A DNA stretch of 64,000 nt from positions 3,348,001 to 3,412,000 of the forward strand of contig CM082596.2 of the NCBI GenBank assembly GCA_040954595.2, read 5' to 3'. Of the stretch, positions 12,003-25,200 are shown one piece after another; positions within the stretch are counted from its first letter, which is position 1; every line of letters begins with the position of its first letter. Position numbers and translations under genes: made by a program. The stretch is from Balanoglossus misakiensis. Its lineage: Eukaryota; Hemichordata. The notes under the pieces were generated by a model, which did not search any database, was not told the origin of the DNA, and saw only the letters and a list, made by a program, of their open reading frames with translations.

Positions 12003-14962
12003 ATGGCAGACTTGCAAGAAGTCACCAGACAACTATTCAGCAAGGTAAGGACAGACAGAGAATACTGCTGCACATTACACTGTTTTCTTATTTCAAGTTT
12101 CACCTCGCATGTAACACTTTCACCACCATGACGCGATATATCTCCATTGTTTCCATAGCAACGCTTGACCTTATACAGAGAAATGGGGGGGGGGGGGTTG
12201 TAAGGGTTAAGTTTTACCACATGTAGGCATTACACACAATGTAAAAACACATTACTGTGCCCAAGCTACCAACCTAACTAAGCCATGTCATGTATGACTT
12301 CTGCAGGCTAAGAAGTTGGCCGACTCCAGCGGCTGGAGTGTGTTTGTGAAAGTGGTGTCCCCAAGCCACCCTGGCGAGTACTTCGGCACTTTTGACCTGG
12401 CAGAAAAGTATCGGAAAAACGGACTGCAGCTGGAACAAGGCGAGTGTGAAGTCAACATGGATGGTGACAGAGTGGCGGTGTTGTTGTCAGAGCAAGAGGC
12501 AATAGTCCAGGAATTTGAAGAACTGAAGAAGTCACAGGAGAATCAAATGGGTATGTTTTGAAAAGCGTCTTTATATTATTAGATCACTTTCCTGTTCCAG
12601 ACATTTATGAAAATGGTTGCTATTTAGGCAGTGTGTCGAAATTACTTTCCTGACTTTACAGACTCCTCTCTAATCAGGACACCTTTATTAAGGACATATT
12701 TTCCAAGACGAAATCACTGTTTGAGCAGTATATTACCTGTCTACTAAGGACATGTCTCAATTAAGGACATATTCTGTGGTCCCAGAGGTGTCCTTAATGG
12801 ACAGATTTTTCACTGTATTTGGTGCTTTTTCTGCGACCAAAAACACTCCCTTCATTTACAAGTATGGTATACTTGTTTTTTTAATATGTGTTCAGAAACT
12901 GAATGCCACAAGGAAGCCAGTCTTGTTGCGAAGGTGAAAAGCGAGGAGGGTGTTCAGCAAACGACTGGAGAGGCAGAACAAGGATGCCAAGTTTTCCGAG
13001 TGGAATCAGCGGCAGAGGCGGCCACTGCAGGTACTGATTTGGTATCTGAGATGGACCTGTCTTCAGTCTTGACCACTCTGCGGGACAAACTTCAGGGACT
13101 GTCGGAGGAGGAGCCCCAGGTGCTCCTGCCGACCATCATGGAAATCATTAAACACATGTCTTCAGACGTCGGTGGAGAAGGCAGGCCTCAGCAGGAGAAG
13201 GTGGCAAAGAAGTCTGCAGAAGAGGACGATGGCAATGTCGGCTCCGGTATCATTGATAAAGAGTGGCTTCCAAGGCAGTTAATGTCAAGGAGCAGCAAAG
13301 GGAGACGGAAGGCCAGGAAACCAAGAAGGTACGCTGTTGAAAGCGATGGGGAAACTCTCTCCGAGCCCAGGAGAAAATGTGCCGGCAGAGGCAGGCCACA
13401 GAAATACCCTGACTGTGTCGTGGCAGTTAACATGGAAAGGGATACGCTGGTAGATAGTCAGAGTGAAAGTCAAGGCCAACAAAGTGAAGTCAAACCTAGA
13501 AAGCGTGGCCGCCCACGAAAGCATGTTCTCTCCACACAAGATGAAATTGACGATGAGAAGACTGTGCGCAGTGAGAACACAATCATAAGGAATCTGTATG
13601 TCTGTAAGGACTGTAACCTGTCTTTTTCTTCGGTGGCCAATCTGCAGACACACTTCAACAAGCATTCTGGCGTGAAGCCTCACACTTGTGATGTGTGCGA
13701 CAAAAAATTCCTGCATTACAACAGTCTACGGGTGCACAGGCTGACTCACACGGGCGAAAAAGCCTTTGCGTGTGACATATGCGACAAAACCTTCGCACTG
13801 GCCAACACGTTGAGGGATCACATGAAAACGCATACCAAAGAGCGCCCCCACAAGTGCAAGATCTGCCTGAAGGGATTTACGCAGAGGGGGAGCTTGCACG
13901 CGCACATGCGACTTCATACGGGCGAAAAACCTTTTGAATGTAACGAGTGTGGGAAGAAATTTGCTCAGGCCAATGGTCTCAGGACGCATGTGATGTCGCA
14001 TACGGGGGCTAAACCCTACAAGTGTACAGTATGTGACAAAGCCTTCAATTCTGCCTTCAGACTGAAGTGCCACAAGGCCGTGCATGAGGACAAGTTGCCG
14101 TACCCCTGTGAATTGTGTGACAAGGCCTTCACCATGCAGTGCCATTTGAACCAGCACCACCGGAAATGCCACCTGAAACTCCGACCTTACCTCTGTGACA
14201 CGTGCGGGAAAGACTTCGCCGACTCCAAAACCCTGTACTACCACAAGAAGATCCACTCGGACGACCCCAAGCAGTTTGCGTGCAAGCACTGCCCCCGGGG
14301 GTTCCACTCCAAGTCCCTGCTCAGGAAGCACGAGCGCATACATACCGGGGAGAAACCCTTCTCGTGCCCCAAGTGCGGCAAGAAGTTCGGCCGCTCCGAC
14401 AACCTGCGCTGCCACATGAAGATCCACAACCGAGGCGATGCAGATTTCACCTGTGACCAGTGTGCCAGGACATTCAAAAGCGAGACGAACCTCCGGAAGC
14501 ACCAGAACGATTTCCACAGCGTGGTGGCAGTTCTCGCCGCTGAGAAACCGGAAGAGGTCATAAACCCAGAAACTGCAGCTGCTGATACTACAACCACCAC
14601 ATACGTGTTGCAGATGGATCCATCAGTCGCTCTGTCAACTTGGTATGTACAAATGTATTACACTGAGTTTTATTCAAGACTCGCTGTCCTGACAGTAAAC
14701 AGAAATACATGTATATTTCAATTTGTTTATTTGACCGAATTTATGTCATTATTGTGACTTGAATTTTTGTTGCATTTTCTTTCTCCAAAGGCCTCCCCAG
14801 GTTCAAGTTCAAGATTCAACGGATGCCTCACAGACAGATCCTAGTGGTGGTCTGCCTGTTGTTGCCAGTGTCACTCTGCAGAATGCCACGGACGAAGAAT
14901 TGAGATCGGCCACTGCCTTGCTGTTGTCAGCAACCCAGGAATCTTTTCCCAAACTACAGTGA
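12003..14962 (+). CDS. C2H2 zinc-finger protein with 11 fingers and AT-hook-like motifs (734 aa)
   Basis: Four coding exons join in frame: 12003-12044 (MADLQEV), 12307-12550, 12896-14642 and 14791-14962 (stop TGA), for 735 codons. All junctions are GT-AG. Residues 1-95 form a compact unrecognised N-terminal region (SGWSVFVKVV, EYFGTFDLAEKY). Residues about 96-329 are charged and low complexity, with AT-hook-like cores (RKRGRPRK near 296-304, another GRGRP upstream). Residues 330-637 carry 11 consecutive C2H2 fingers, most with TGEKPF-type linkers. Fingers 6 to 8 have altered linkers or H spacing. A short Thr/Gln-rich C-terminus follows. It is probably a nuclear DNA-binding regulator; the target is unknown and I cannot assign an orthologue. 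The start is the first in-frame ATG of its exon (context ACCGACATGG). Three rearranged fragments of this gene lie in the neighbour's last intron. Confidence 0.9.
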
Positions 14963-16235
14963 CCCTCCCTGCAAAAGTCATGTCTCAAGAAGATCCTTGC
15001 CAACTGTTTGGGAGGGGTTGCGGAGTGTAGGGGGAGTGGAACTGTTTCGTCTGTCAATGTGCATCCGTTGCCATTTGTTGGTTATCGTGATTTAATAGTG
15101 TTCCATGCATTGATATGCTACGCTAGTAATACATGTAATCTTCCCATGTTACATGTACCAACAGTGTTCCTTTGTGCGTATCAGACATTCAGTTCACCAA
15201 TATTTGTGAAAAATGGCTTGCATTTTTCATACAGTTATCGTCAGGTTGGATAATCCAGATCTGAGTCGATTTTTAGGGGGGGACTTTCAACATTTCCAGG
15301 TCAGTGTTTTCTAGCAATGTCATAAACTATTTGTGTGTGGGGGTTCAAACTTTTTTACTTTGTCATGAAATTTGATCAGCATGGACTAATACTTTCCCTA
15401 GGGACCCTAAATTGGATGCTTGATAATTAAAAGTAGTTTTCAAAATTTTTTTTATCATCTGTAACAAAATATTTTCATACACTCAGTGGTTCAAACAGTA
15501 TATGACAAAGCAGCATTGAAAACATAATTGCATTCTTGAAATGGAGCTTGTCGATAAAAGTCGCAAGCGTAATTGGCCATCAATCAAGCAATGAACTGTG
15601 ACAGAGTTGTGCAGGTGGATTGCGTACACTACAAATAACGCCAAAACATTCCAACATTAAAGGCACTGAGTTGTCTACCTCGGTGTAGTTGAATTTCTTT
15701 TGATACATTTGTTTGTGTTGCTGAGAGAGCCAGACTATGATGTGATGGTTTATGTAACCATGACTTGGATTTGCTTTTGATGACAAGAGATGTCATATTC
15801 TAAACAACAGGAGTAATGGTTTTAACATGAGAAGTAACTGCTTCAGCATTAAAAAAATAAACAATTGTCGTTCTTGTTAAAGTATCATGAAAAAACGCAA
15901 TATGTGTACATCGAACTTAGATATCCTTGGAATACCATTTTCTCCTTGTGCCATTTTGTACAAGAAGTCTCAATGGATGAGTGTTGCCCAACATTTTACT
16001 GGACTCCCCGGGGAAATATCTCATAAAATGTGGTATTCAAAAGAGAGTAATTGAAACAAGCTAAAATAATAGACTTTTTCACGCACAATGGATCTTCAAT
16101 GGATGTACATTTGTAATTGCTGTTTACTTTAGGCTATAATTTCTCATCAAGTCACGTAGTCATCTCTGCCCTGTTTCTGAGAAGAACAGCTCAGCAAGTG
16201 TCTGTGTTAAATTCAGAGTAGCCGCAGTTACAAAT
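14963..16235 (+). other. 3' UTR of the zinc-finger gene and spacer before the receptor gene
   Basis: No coding sequence is recognised. The first clear AATAAA hexamer after the stop is at 15856-15861, giving a plausible but unproven 3' end. The last few hundred bases before 16236 should contain the receptor's promoter and 5' UTR. I see no convincing TATA box. Confidence 0.5.
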
Positions 16236-19200
16236 ATGGGGTGCAGCCAGTTGGTTATTTGGCTGCTGATGCTTGTTCACCTGGTGAAATCACAAAGCTC
16301 TGGTGAGTTCTTTATTTTGATTTTGTATGAGTTAAGTGATGAAAGGTCTATAGTGGCAGGTTTTCCCCAGGAAAGCTACTTCTCTGTCGTTAGTACTTCG
16401 TGTTTGGTACGTCTGATTATGCGTTGTCAGGTGTGGTTGTGTATAGTGAGTGTGCCATGGTAGAAGTCTTGAGCGGTGATACTATGTGTATTTTGCTTGT
16501 TGTATTTTTTTTCAGTTTGTCCTGACGGCTGGTTGCCAGCAGAAGCGAATGACACATGTTATTTGTTCAGCAATGTGACCAACACATACAAGAATTCGGG
16601 TTCGGATTGTACGAACTTTGCATCCTCTATTGTGATCCTGGAAACGCAGGAGAAACGGGATGCACTCAGAACAGTGATGGAACGGGAGAACAAGACAGGC
16701 GTCTGGATAATCGGCTTAGAGTATAATGTCAGTTTACGTTGTTTTTTTTCTGTTGATCTTGCTAGCATAAGACTGTCAAGTGTAATAGAATGCCATGACT
16801 TTGTGCTGATCTTTCTCTACATTTCTCAGGCTCTCGTACAATGTTCTTTTTTTTTACATTGTCATGTCAACCACAGAGCATAGATGCATTCAGAAATTCA
16901 GAGATATTGATGCAGATAGTGATATACGATCATACGAAAATTAAACGTTGTGTAAGAATTGCCTTTCTTAATATTGCGGAAATTTCCTGTTGGAAGAATT
17001 TTCCCGTTATACAGCTTGCAAACCCCTTTTCTGAAGCACCTGTACTTGATATCTGAGGATAATCGAAAACCCACCTGTGTTCAAACTGCTGAGCGTGCAT
17101 AAAAGCTTCTCTAGGACATTTACCCCCTGATCAATCACTCAATGGCTGCTATTCCTAACTTAATGATATGGAATGTCCATTTTATTTTCAGGATGTGTGG
17201 ACCTGGGCCGGCTCGTCAACAATACCATCACTAAATGAATTACCATGGGTTTCTTTCCCTACAAGTCCGCGACGTAGGACCTGCGCTGCTATACGCTCTG
17301 ATGATATGCTGTGGCGTATGGTTAAATGGACTGTTGAAAATCACTTTATATGTGAAAAGAGTCCAGGTATGTGTGAGGATTAATGTCCATTCTCAGCCAT
17401 GTCTTTTTCATAGATCTGTCCATGAAATTGCAATAAAACAGAGATTGATGAGACAAAGATTTATTTTCACCCACACAGATTCGGGAGCCGTTTCAACCAC
17501 CCCTTCAGAAACGACAAAGGCGACTCTACCGACTGTCTTACCAGACGTGACAAGCCCAGCAACAACCTGCTCTCCACCAACGAATTCCAGACAGCAAAGG
17601 TGCTCGCTGGAAATATTCTTGAAGCGGGCAAATGACGCTGTACAGGGCGAGACTTACTCCGGTCATAATGCCAAGTTGAAGGTTCCACACAACACGAATG
17701 TAAAAATTGTCTGTGGAAGTGGTTTTCGGCACGAGGGTAATATTTCTCATGCTACATGCAATGATGGAACATGGGCACTAGCTCCACTGGAATGCAAAGG
17801 TAATGTAATCTCAATCATTGATAAGCTTGTAAGGTAGTGCATGTCTGGGGAGAGATCTTCAGAAAAATGATACCCCTCCAATCCTTTGAATTCTTTTGTG
17901 TATCAAACTGCTAAATGCCTAATTTTCTATTTTCAGACATTAACGAGTGTGACTTGGAGACGTTTGAGAGTCCGTGTGATTACAACGAACGATGCATCAA
18001 CACTGTTGGGAGCTTCCAGTGTGTCTGTAAAACTGACTTTGTCCGACAGACTGAGACTGGACTGTGTGTTCCCGATCTACCACAAGGAAATGAGGAACTA
18101 GCAAATTCAGGTAAATTTAATTATTACAGCTGCCTTTAATCTAAATTCGGTCATCATTCGAGAACAAACTTGTCAGCCAAAAGAGAATTAAAAGTGATGT
18201 CGCCATACTGTGAATAAGATGATACAGTCAGGTGTTCAGTTGCATATACCAGTGGTACTGAACAGGGCATGTCTCGTAAATTTGAAGGAAATGTGGTTTT
18301 TCGGATATTAAATGTCATATCTCGTTTTTCATTAAATTATAGGCGAGTTCTGCAAACAGGAACAGGATTCAGTTTGGGATCTTGAATGGAGTCAGACTCC
18401 AGCAAACGAGTACACTCAATGGAAGACTTGTTCTAACTCCAATGGCAGGCAAGGTACACTGAGAAATACAAATTTTTAATTTTTTTTCAAATGAAGTACA
18501 TGTACGGTGCTGTAACCTCAGCATCGTAAATATTCTGCATGCACTTCATTAATGAGTGTTTTATTTGCATTAGGATGCTGACATAAAAAACAACTTGTCA
18601 TTTTGGGAGAATGTTTCAGCCTTGTTTTATCCAGATTTCTTCCGCTTGTTCTATTCAAATGTGTGCATCTTCTATTTTGGGTTCTGAGAGTGAACATACG
18701 AAATATTAAAGAGTGAATTTCCATCTTAGGTATCATCAGAAGATTCTGTGACGAGGAGGGTAATTGGGAGGCGTCCGACACAACGTTCTGTACAAGTGAT
18801 GTCATGAATGAACTGGAGAAGATTTTAGATGTAAGTCACCAGTGACTTTCATTGTTGATTAGTTAATGTCACTTATGAAGATGATGAAAAAGAGAATAGT
18901 AACTTTACAGACTTTTGAATGAAGTGCCCATGAGAACCTCATACGTTCTTCTTACAGGGAGGCGTTCTAACCGACATTGGTGAGTCGACAGCACTTCTAG
19001 AAACGGTGATCCATTTCCTTCAAGGTGAGGAGGCAGTGACTGGCGGCGATGTCATTGTGGTCCGAAACGTCTTGACTACCATCGCCGGTGCCGAGTTATT
19101 ACTCGGGGGAAGAAATGGGACCGAAGACGACATATTGCTTCTGCTTATTAAGGTACCACACTGCTTGATTATCTACATTGCCAAATTCCCCATTGGGCCT

Positions 19201-22200
19201 GAGATACAATGCCATGCTGCCCAGGAGCACTGCCTGGGTGTGTGTGTGTGTTTATGTTCATCATAAATACCGTCTTCATTCAGCATTACCCTGTTTTTCA
19301 TGTAGGATTCATAGATTTACTGGTATATGTAGAAATAGTAGGCTGCCTCAACAGTGACTGATTCAGCACAGATCAATTAAAATAAAACTTTTTTTTCTCT
19401 ATTTAGAAATTTCTTGAGGCAAGCAGCAATACTCTAGACACGGATTTGGAAGTTCAATGGTGGCACACATATAAGGTAGATTTATTCATATAATTTTGCA
19501 TTTATGTTAAGATTATATTCAACTTCAAAAATTCAAAAAGCATGGTCTCTTGTCAATCTAATTAGAATTGTTTCTTATTTGGCAGAATTTTGGATCCAGT
19601 GGCTGTGCCGCATCTGTTCTCGCTGCCATGGAAAACTTCGGAAGCACAGTGTATGCCTACATGCTGCAAACTGGCAAAGACCTGTTTCTGCAAAGTAAAA
19701 ACGTTGGTAAGTGTCTGTTTAGAAACTGAAAAAAAAATTGTGAAAACTAATCAAAAGACGCAAATGCTAAAACCCATCAGGGTGTAAACTATACAAAAGG
19801 GTTCAACTAATTACGGTGAGAAAATTCATTAATCAATACATTAGTACACAAATTAACTGGCAGACAATTTGATTTGCAGCTTTGTTGATTTATTATGCTG
19901 TACTAATGAAGGAGGAATCACTTGATATACAAGTATTTAATACATTCTAAATGACATTATTTATCCTGTATAGTGCATAACAATGGCCGTTGCTGATGTA
20001 CAGGTTTTGTTGAGAGGCTGACGACTAGACACATAAAGCTATCCAGAGTACCGTAGAGAGTTGGGAGAAAAGTACCTGAAAAAATATCCAGAAGTTAAGG
20101 GTCACTTGGGCTTTAACAGATCTTTTTATTATTTTATCACATCAAGATCTGGGTGGATACTTTGTGGACCATGCAGGCGATGGTCAGAAGAGGAGGAGAA
20201 AGCGAACTGTGACAACTAACAACACAATGCTGTCACGTGACACTGCAACACTGTCACGAACATTCCTGAGTCAATTCCCAACGAACGGAACTGGTGAGAA
20301 GCCTTCCAAAGTACATTACAGAGAAACTGGCATGGCACAGTGCTTTAATAGTAGATCACTGTTCACAACTTTTCTAGTTAGTGGTCGACTTTTACCTGGC
20401 TATCTCACAATGACTTGCAATCACTGTTAAGTACATTTGAGTGTAACTGATGTACTTGCATGTTCTTCACATTCAAATGGTGATTCGTGGTGGTTTATGT
20501 TGACATTCATGACAAGTTTTCATTTTTACAGAACTACCGGTTGCTCTGGTGATATTCGCAACTCGCAATGCAGGGGTGGTGCTTCCGGCAGATTTTAAAC
20601 AGAAGGAGGTTCAACGAACTTGGGTGTCAAGTATCACTGCCACAAAGATCATCAAAGAAGTCAACACAGTCGCACTGGCCACATCTGTCCATCCCAAGCT
20701 TGGTGGTCTTTTGTACATCTTGGATGACTTAGTCGTGATGAAATTGTATGAGATACAGGCAAGTATGCACTTAGTAACATCGTGTTATGAAGTGTTTGAT
20801 TTTTCCAGTTTCTAAAAATGTATAAACCAAACATTGAAACCTATCAAATATAAACAGTGTAAATGTAGCATTTCATAGAAATACATGTAGTACAATATGA
20901 TGAATTTTTACTTTTTTGTTTCAGGAAGCATACAACCCACGTTGCTCCTTAGCATATATTGGATCTAGTAGCGGGTGAGTGTATATCCATTTTCCAGATG
21001 GCAAAGACAATCTGGTCTAATCTATACATCAATTTTGCTAATGCTATGTAACATTTCATCTCTTAGACTTCCAATGAGGATTTTACATGATTGAGTAGAC
21101 TGTGCATTGTAGTAACTTGGAAGTTCTCATGTTATCTTTCAAAATAAAACTGATTTAAACACCAACATTATAATTACTAGTAACCCTATTCTTTTTTTTT
21201 CTCTCCAGTGTATGGGATACATCTAGATGCCGATTTCTTAGACATGGAGTGGATGAATTTGGGAAGTATGTGGAATGTAGTTGCAGCAAAGTGGGAATTT
21301 CCTGTGCCGTCATGAGTCTGGGCAAACAGCCAGTGGTGAGTTTCAGTTATCATAGCCTTTAGGATGCATGAGGCTCTATATTTTTGTAATTCGGTAATCT
21401 TGATTCAAACCCAGCTGCAATAGGTGTAACCAGGAAATCGAATGCACCATGGTACAAGCAAAACTGGTAGTAAAAATGGTCTTATTTATGTGTACCACTA
21501 TCATGAATGATCCCGCATCTAGTTTCCATTTCTGCAGCCTGGACACTTTTTTTTAATTCTCTGTTCTTCATTCCTCCATTGAGTGAGGGGCTTGTAGTGC
21601 ACAAACACATTACACAAAAACCCTCAGGAATTGTCCATTTTCTCCAAATTTACAGCCTTTCCTTGAAGCTGCTGAGAAAGTTGTCATGATGATATATAGT
21701 GCCATTGCAGCTTTGCTGATCATCGTAGCACTGGGATTTATTTCGTATGCAAGGTACGGTTTTTGAAATTGTCTCTTGTGTTGCACATCACACATGCAGT
21801 TGCCTTGCTCTTACCGGTACTGGGTCCTCCTGAGTGACTTGTAACTTCTGGCTCTGCTTTTCTCAACAGATTATCATCTGATCGGTACTTTGTGTTGGGT
21901 CAAGCAATGCTGTCTTTAGCCTTGTTTCCAATGTTGATATGCGCGGCTGCAGCAACTTTACAGTTCAAGGAGAACAGGCAGGTATGTTGAATAAGGATCG
22001 GAGCATCTACATATACATTGACATATTGAGTTAATGCACTTGTATACACATATTGACGGGCCATGGGGGCAACAGCATACGTCTGTTTCCTCAAAGGACT
22101 GGAAACAAACTGTTTTGGGACAGCTCACTCACCAGAGGGGAAAAAATATATGCTGTTTAAAGTACCTGAATATGACCAGTTAATATCCATTTCTTTCTTT

Positions 22201-25200
22201 ATCAGGACATTTGTCAAGTTTTGGCCGTGATCGTCAACTACTGCTTGCTGAGTAACTGTTGTTGGATGATGAACTTGAACATTCAACAGCTACTGCGTCT
22301 GTTGCTCATTGATCGGAGAAATCTTGTCAGGTATGTGCCTATCAACATGAATGTGGAATTTCTGGTGATATCATGTTTAATAGTACATGTATGTTATCAC
22401 AACTTTGAGCTGCTCATTTTATTCTCAGGGTGATGTATGTGCTGACAGGATGGTTGATGCCATTGCTTGTGGTGATCTGCTTACATGCAAATCAGGCTCC
22501 AGCTCATGAAGACATTGCAAGGTAACATTTAGTGAAGTTGTTGTTTTCTGAAACTTTACAGTGGAAAGTGACGTGTTTGTGGGCATGGCTAGGTAAATTT
22601 GATATTAAACACACAAAACAGTTACAACTCAAGTCAGATGTTTCATTTACACACGGTCAGCTATTGTTTCCAAGTGTTTTCCTCACAAAGACTGCAAAAC
22701 AGTGGTGCAGTAATATCTCAATTTTTGTACCCAGAAAAGACAATCCTTTTGTGTCATTATTCAACACCAGACAGTGCCCCCAATGTCTTTCATTACTAAT
22801 TAAGCAGACTGTTACAAAAATTATTTTTCTTGAGATTCACAAATATTCATGTGACCTGTTAAGTACCTATAGTGTATGTTCCTTATTTTTAGTTGCTGGT
22901 TGATTAAATCAACTTCTGGCCTGGAGGTGTCCATCACAATCAAATTACTGATCATGTTGGTAAGATACTTTTCATACATTTGTACCTTTATTTGTAGAAC
23001 GATGTGCAATTGATGGAAACATTTACGTAAGCGCAGACTGTTTCTGTTGTTGTAGGAGCCAGACCATATAATCTTCGCATTGGTGCGGTATTGATTTTAT
23101 TCTTTTCAGATAACCATAGGGATTGTTTGTTACAACTACTGGTACTTTTTCGCCGTTTATGTGCAAATTGGTAACCTTAAGGAAAGTAAGAAACTATGGT
23201 AAGAATTTCAGCAGACCCCTTCCATGACCAATCTTTTCAAGTACGAAATAATCTAATAGTGCCAAGTCTGAGCCAAATAAAAATGGAGCCACATACAAAT
23301 TTTATATATATACTCTACTTTTATGCAATTCCTTTATTGTGCACTGTCTCCACTGCTGCTTGTGTTTTTTGTTTCTACAGGGAAGATGTATTTTTGACGA
23401 TGCTGATAACTGGGACGTTTTGCACAGTTCGAGTATTTGGGTACATAACGGCGCTCACTGATTCCTTGTATGAAAGCTACTTCTTCACCCTTGTCATGTT
23501 CTCTGAGGTACGTGTGTTCACGGTTTATTCACATCTGTTCATTTATATGCTGTCTGACATTTTTCAGAAAATGTGTGAATCGTCAATTGAAACAATTCAC
23601 TTGTATTCAATAAGTACCCTTTGAGTCAATAACCTTTATCTGTTTTTTTTTTTTATTTCAGGGATCCATCATTTTCCTGTCATTTTTTGCAGTTAATCGT
23701 GAGGTACCCTGTAATAAATCTGTTAAATTACCTTTTTCATGTAAATGGACATGAACACTGAGTTGCACAAATATATACAGAAAGGAGTAGTTATTGATTC
23801 TAAAAAGGAGTTAGCTCTTTTGTACAATAAGATGTTATTTTAAAGGTACACAGTCACTTCCAATTTACATAAATGGTAAAAATGACGTATCTGACTATTC
23901 TTATTTATCAAGAATTCTTGCGCGTGCCACCAGCTGAAAATCTGTGATTGGCTAGATCTCAATTTGTCATGGTAACTGTTAGGTGACTTTAATAGTCAGA
24001 AAATAATTTGTCTTAACTCATATCGTATGTTGGCAGGTCCTTGTTGCTGTAAGGACTCGTGCCTTGGGGGACAAAGATGAAAAAGAGGCTCTAAGGAGTG
24101 TACAGGTTCGTGAACAGAAGATGATGACCGAACGGAGAGGAATGATTTTAAAAGAAACAAGCAGACGTGTACAGGAGGCCAGGGAACATCAAAGGCAAGC
24201 TGAAAAATCAAACAGAATAGAGGATCTTTTTCAGGCCGTGAGTATTGTTTTTAACTTAACAAAATTTTCAAAGTATCATGTGATTTAAAATTGAGAATCA
24301 AAATTGAGTGTAGCCATGTAAAATTTTGAACAAGAGAGCTAAAATATCACAAAATTAGAGTTTGAGTTGTGAATACCAGATGGTGAAAATCCTATTTCTT
24401 TTTTTTTTCTCAAAAGGATTACTCAAACATACACTTTAATATAAACATAGAATGAAGACATTGGGCATTTTTCTGAAAATCTGTCCAGTATGGGCATACT
24501 AATGACAAATTCTTGACTTTTGTGAATTTTGGCCACCTTCAGCATTTGCATGTTATATTCATGGATTTAAGCTCACTCATGCCTAAAAAATGACAAATTC
24601 TTGACTTTTGTGAATTTTGGTCACCTTCAGCATTTTCATGTTATATTCGTGGATTTAAGCTCATTCATGCCTAAAATATGACAAATTCTTGACACGGAAA
24701 CCTAGAAGGTACGCTGTTGAAAGCGATGGGGAAACTGTCGCCGAGCCCAGGAGAAAATGTGCCAGCAGAGGCAGGCCACAGAAATACCCTGACTACGTTG
24801 TGGCAGTTAACATGGAAAGAGATACGCCGGCAGATAATCAGGGTGAAAGTCAAGGCCAACAAAGTGAAGTCAAACCTAGAAAGCGTGGCCGCCCACGAAA
24901 GCATGTTCTCTCCACACAAGATGAAATGGACGATGAGAAGACTGTGCGCAGTGACAACACAATCATAAGGAATCTGTATGTCTGTAAGGACTGTAACCTG
25001 TCTTTTTCTTCGGTGGCCAATCTGCAGACACACTTCAACAAGCATTCTGGCGTGAAGCCTCACACTTGTGATGTGTGCGACAAAAAATTCCTGCATTACA
25101 ACAGTCTACGAGTGCACAGGCTGACTCACACGGGCGAAAAAGCCTTTGCGTGTGACAAATGCGAGAAAACCTTCGCACTGGCCAACACGTTGAGGGATCA

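Noticed and set aside
13726-14517. 263-codon minus-strand open frame
   Set aside because: It is the antisense shadow of the zinc-finger exon: conserved finger codons leave the reverse frame open. The plus strand has 11 clear fingers.
24238-24288. Receptor ending by read-through of exon 23
   Set aside because: A GTGAGT donor follows GCC at 24237 and an in-phase exon with stop lies at 28254-28286 after a good acceptor. Read-through remains only a possible alternative form.
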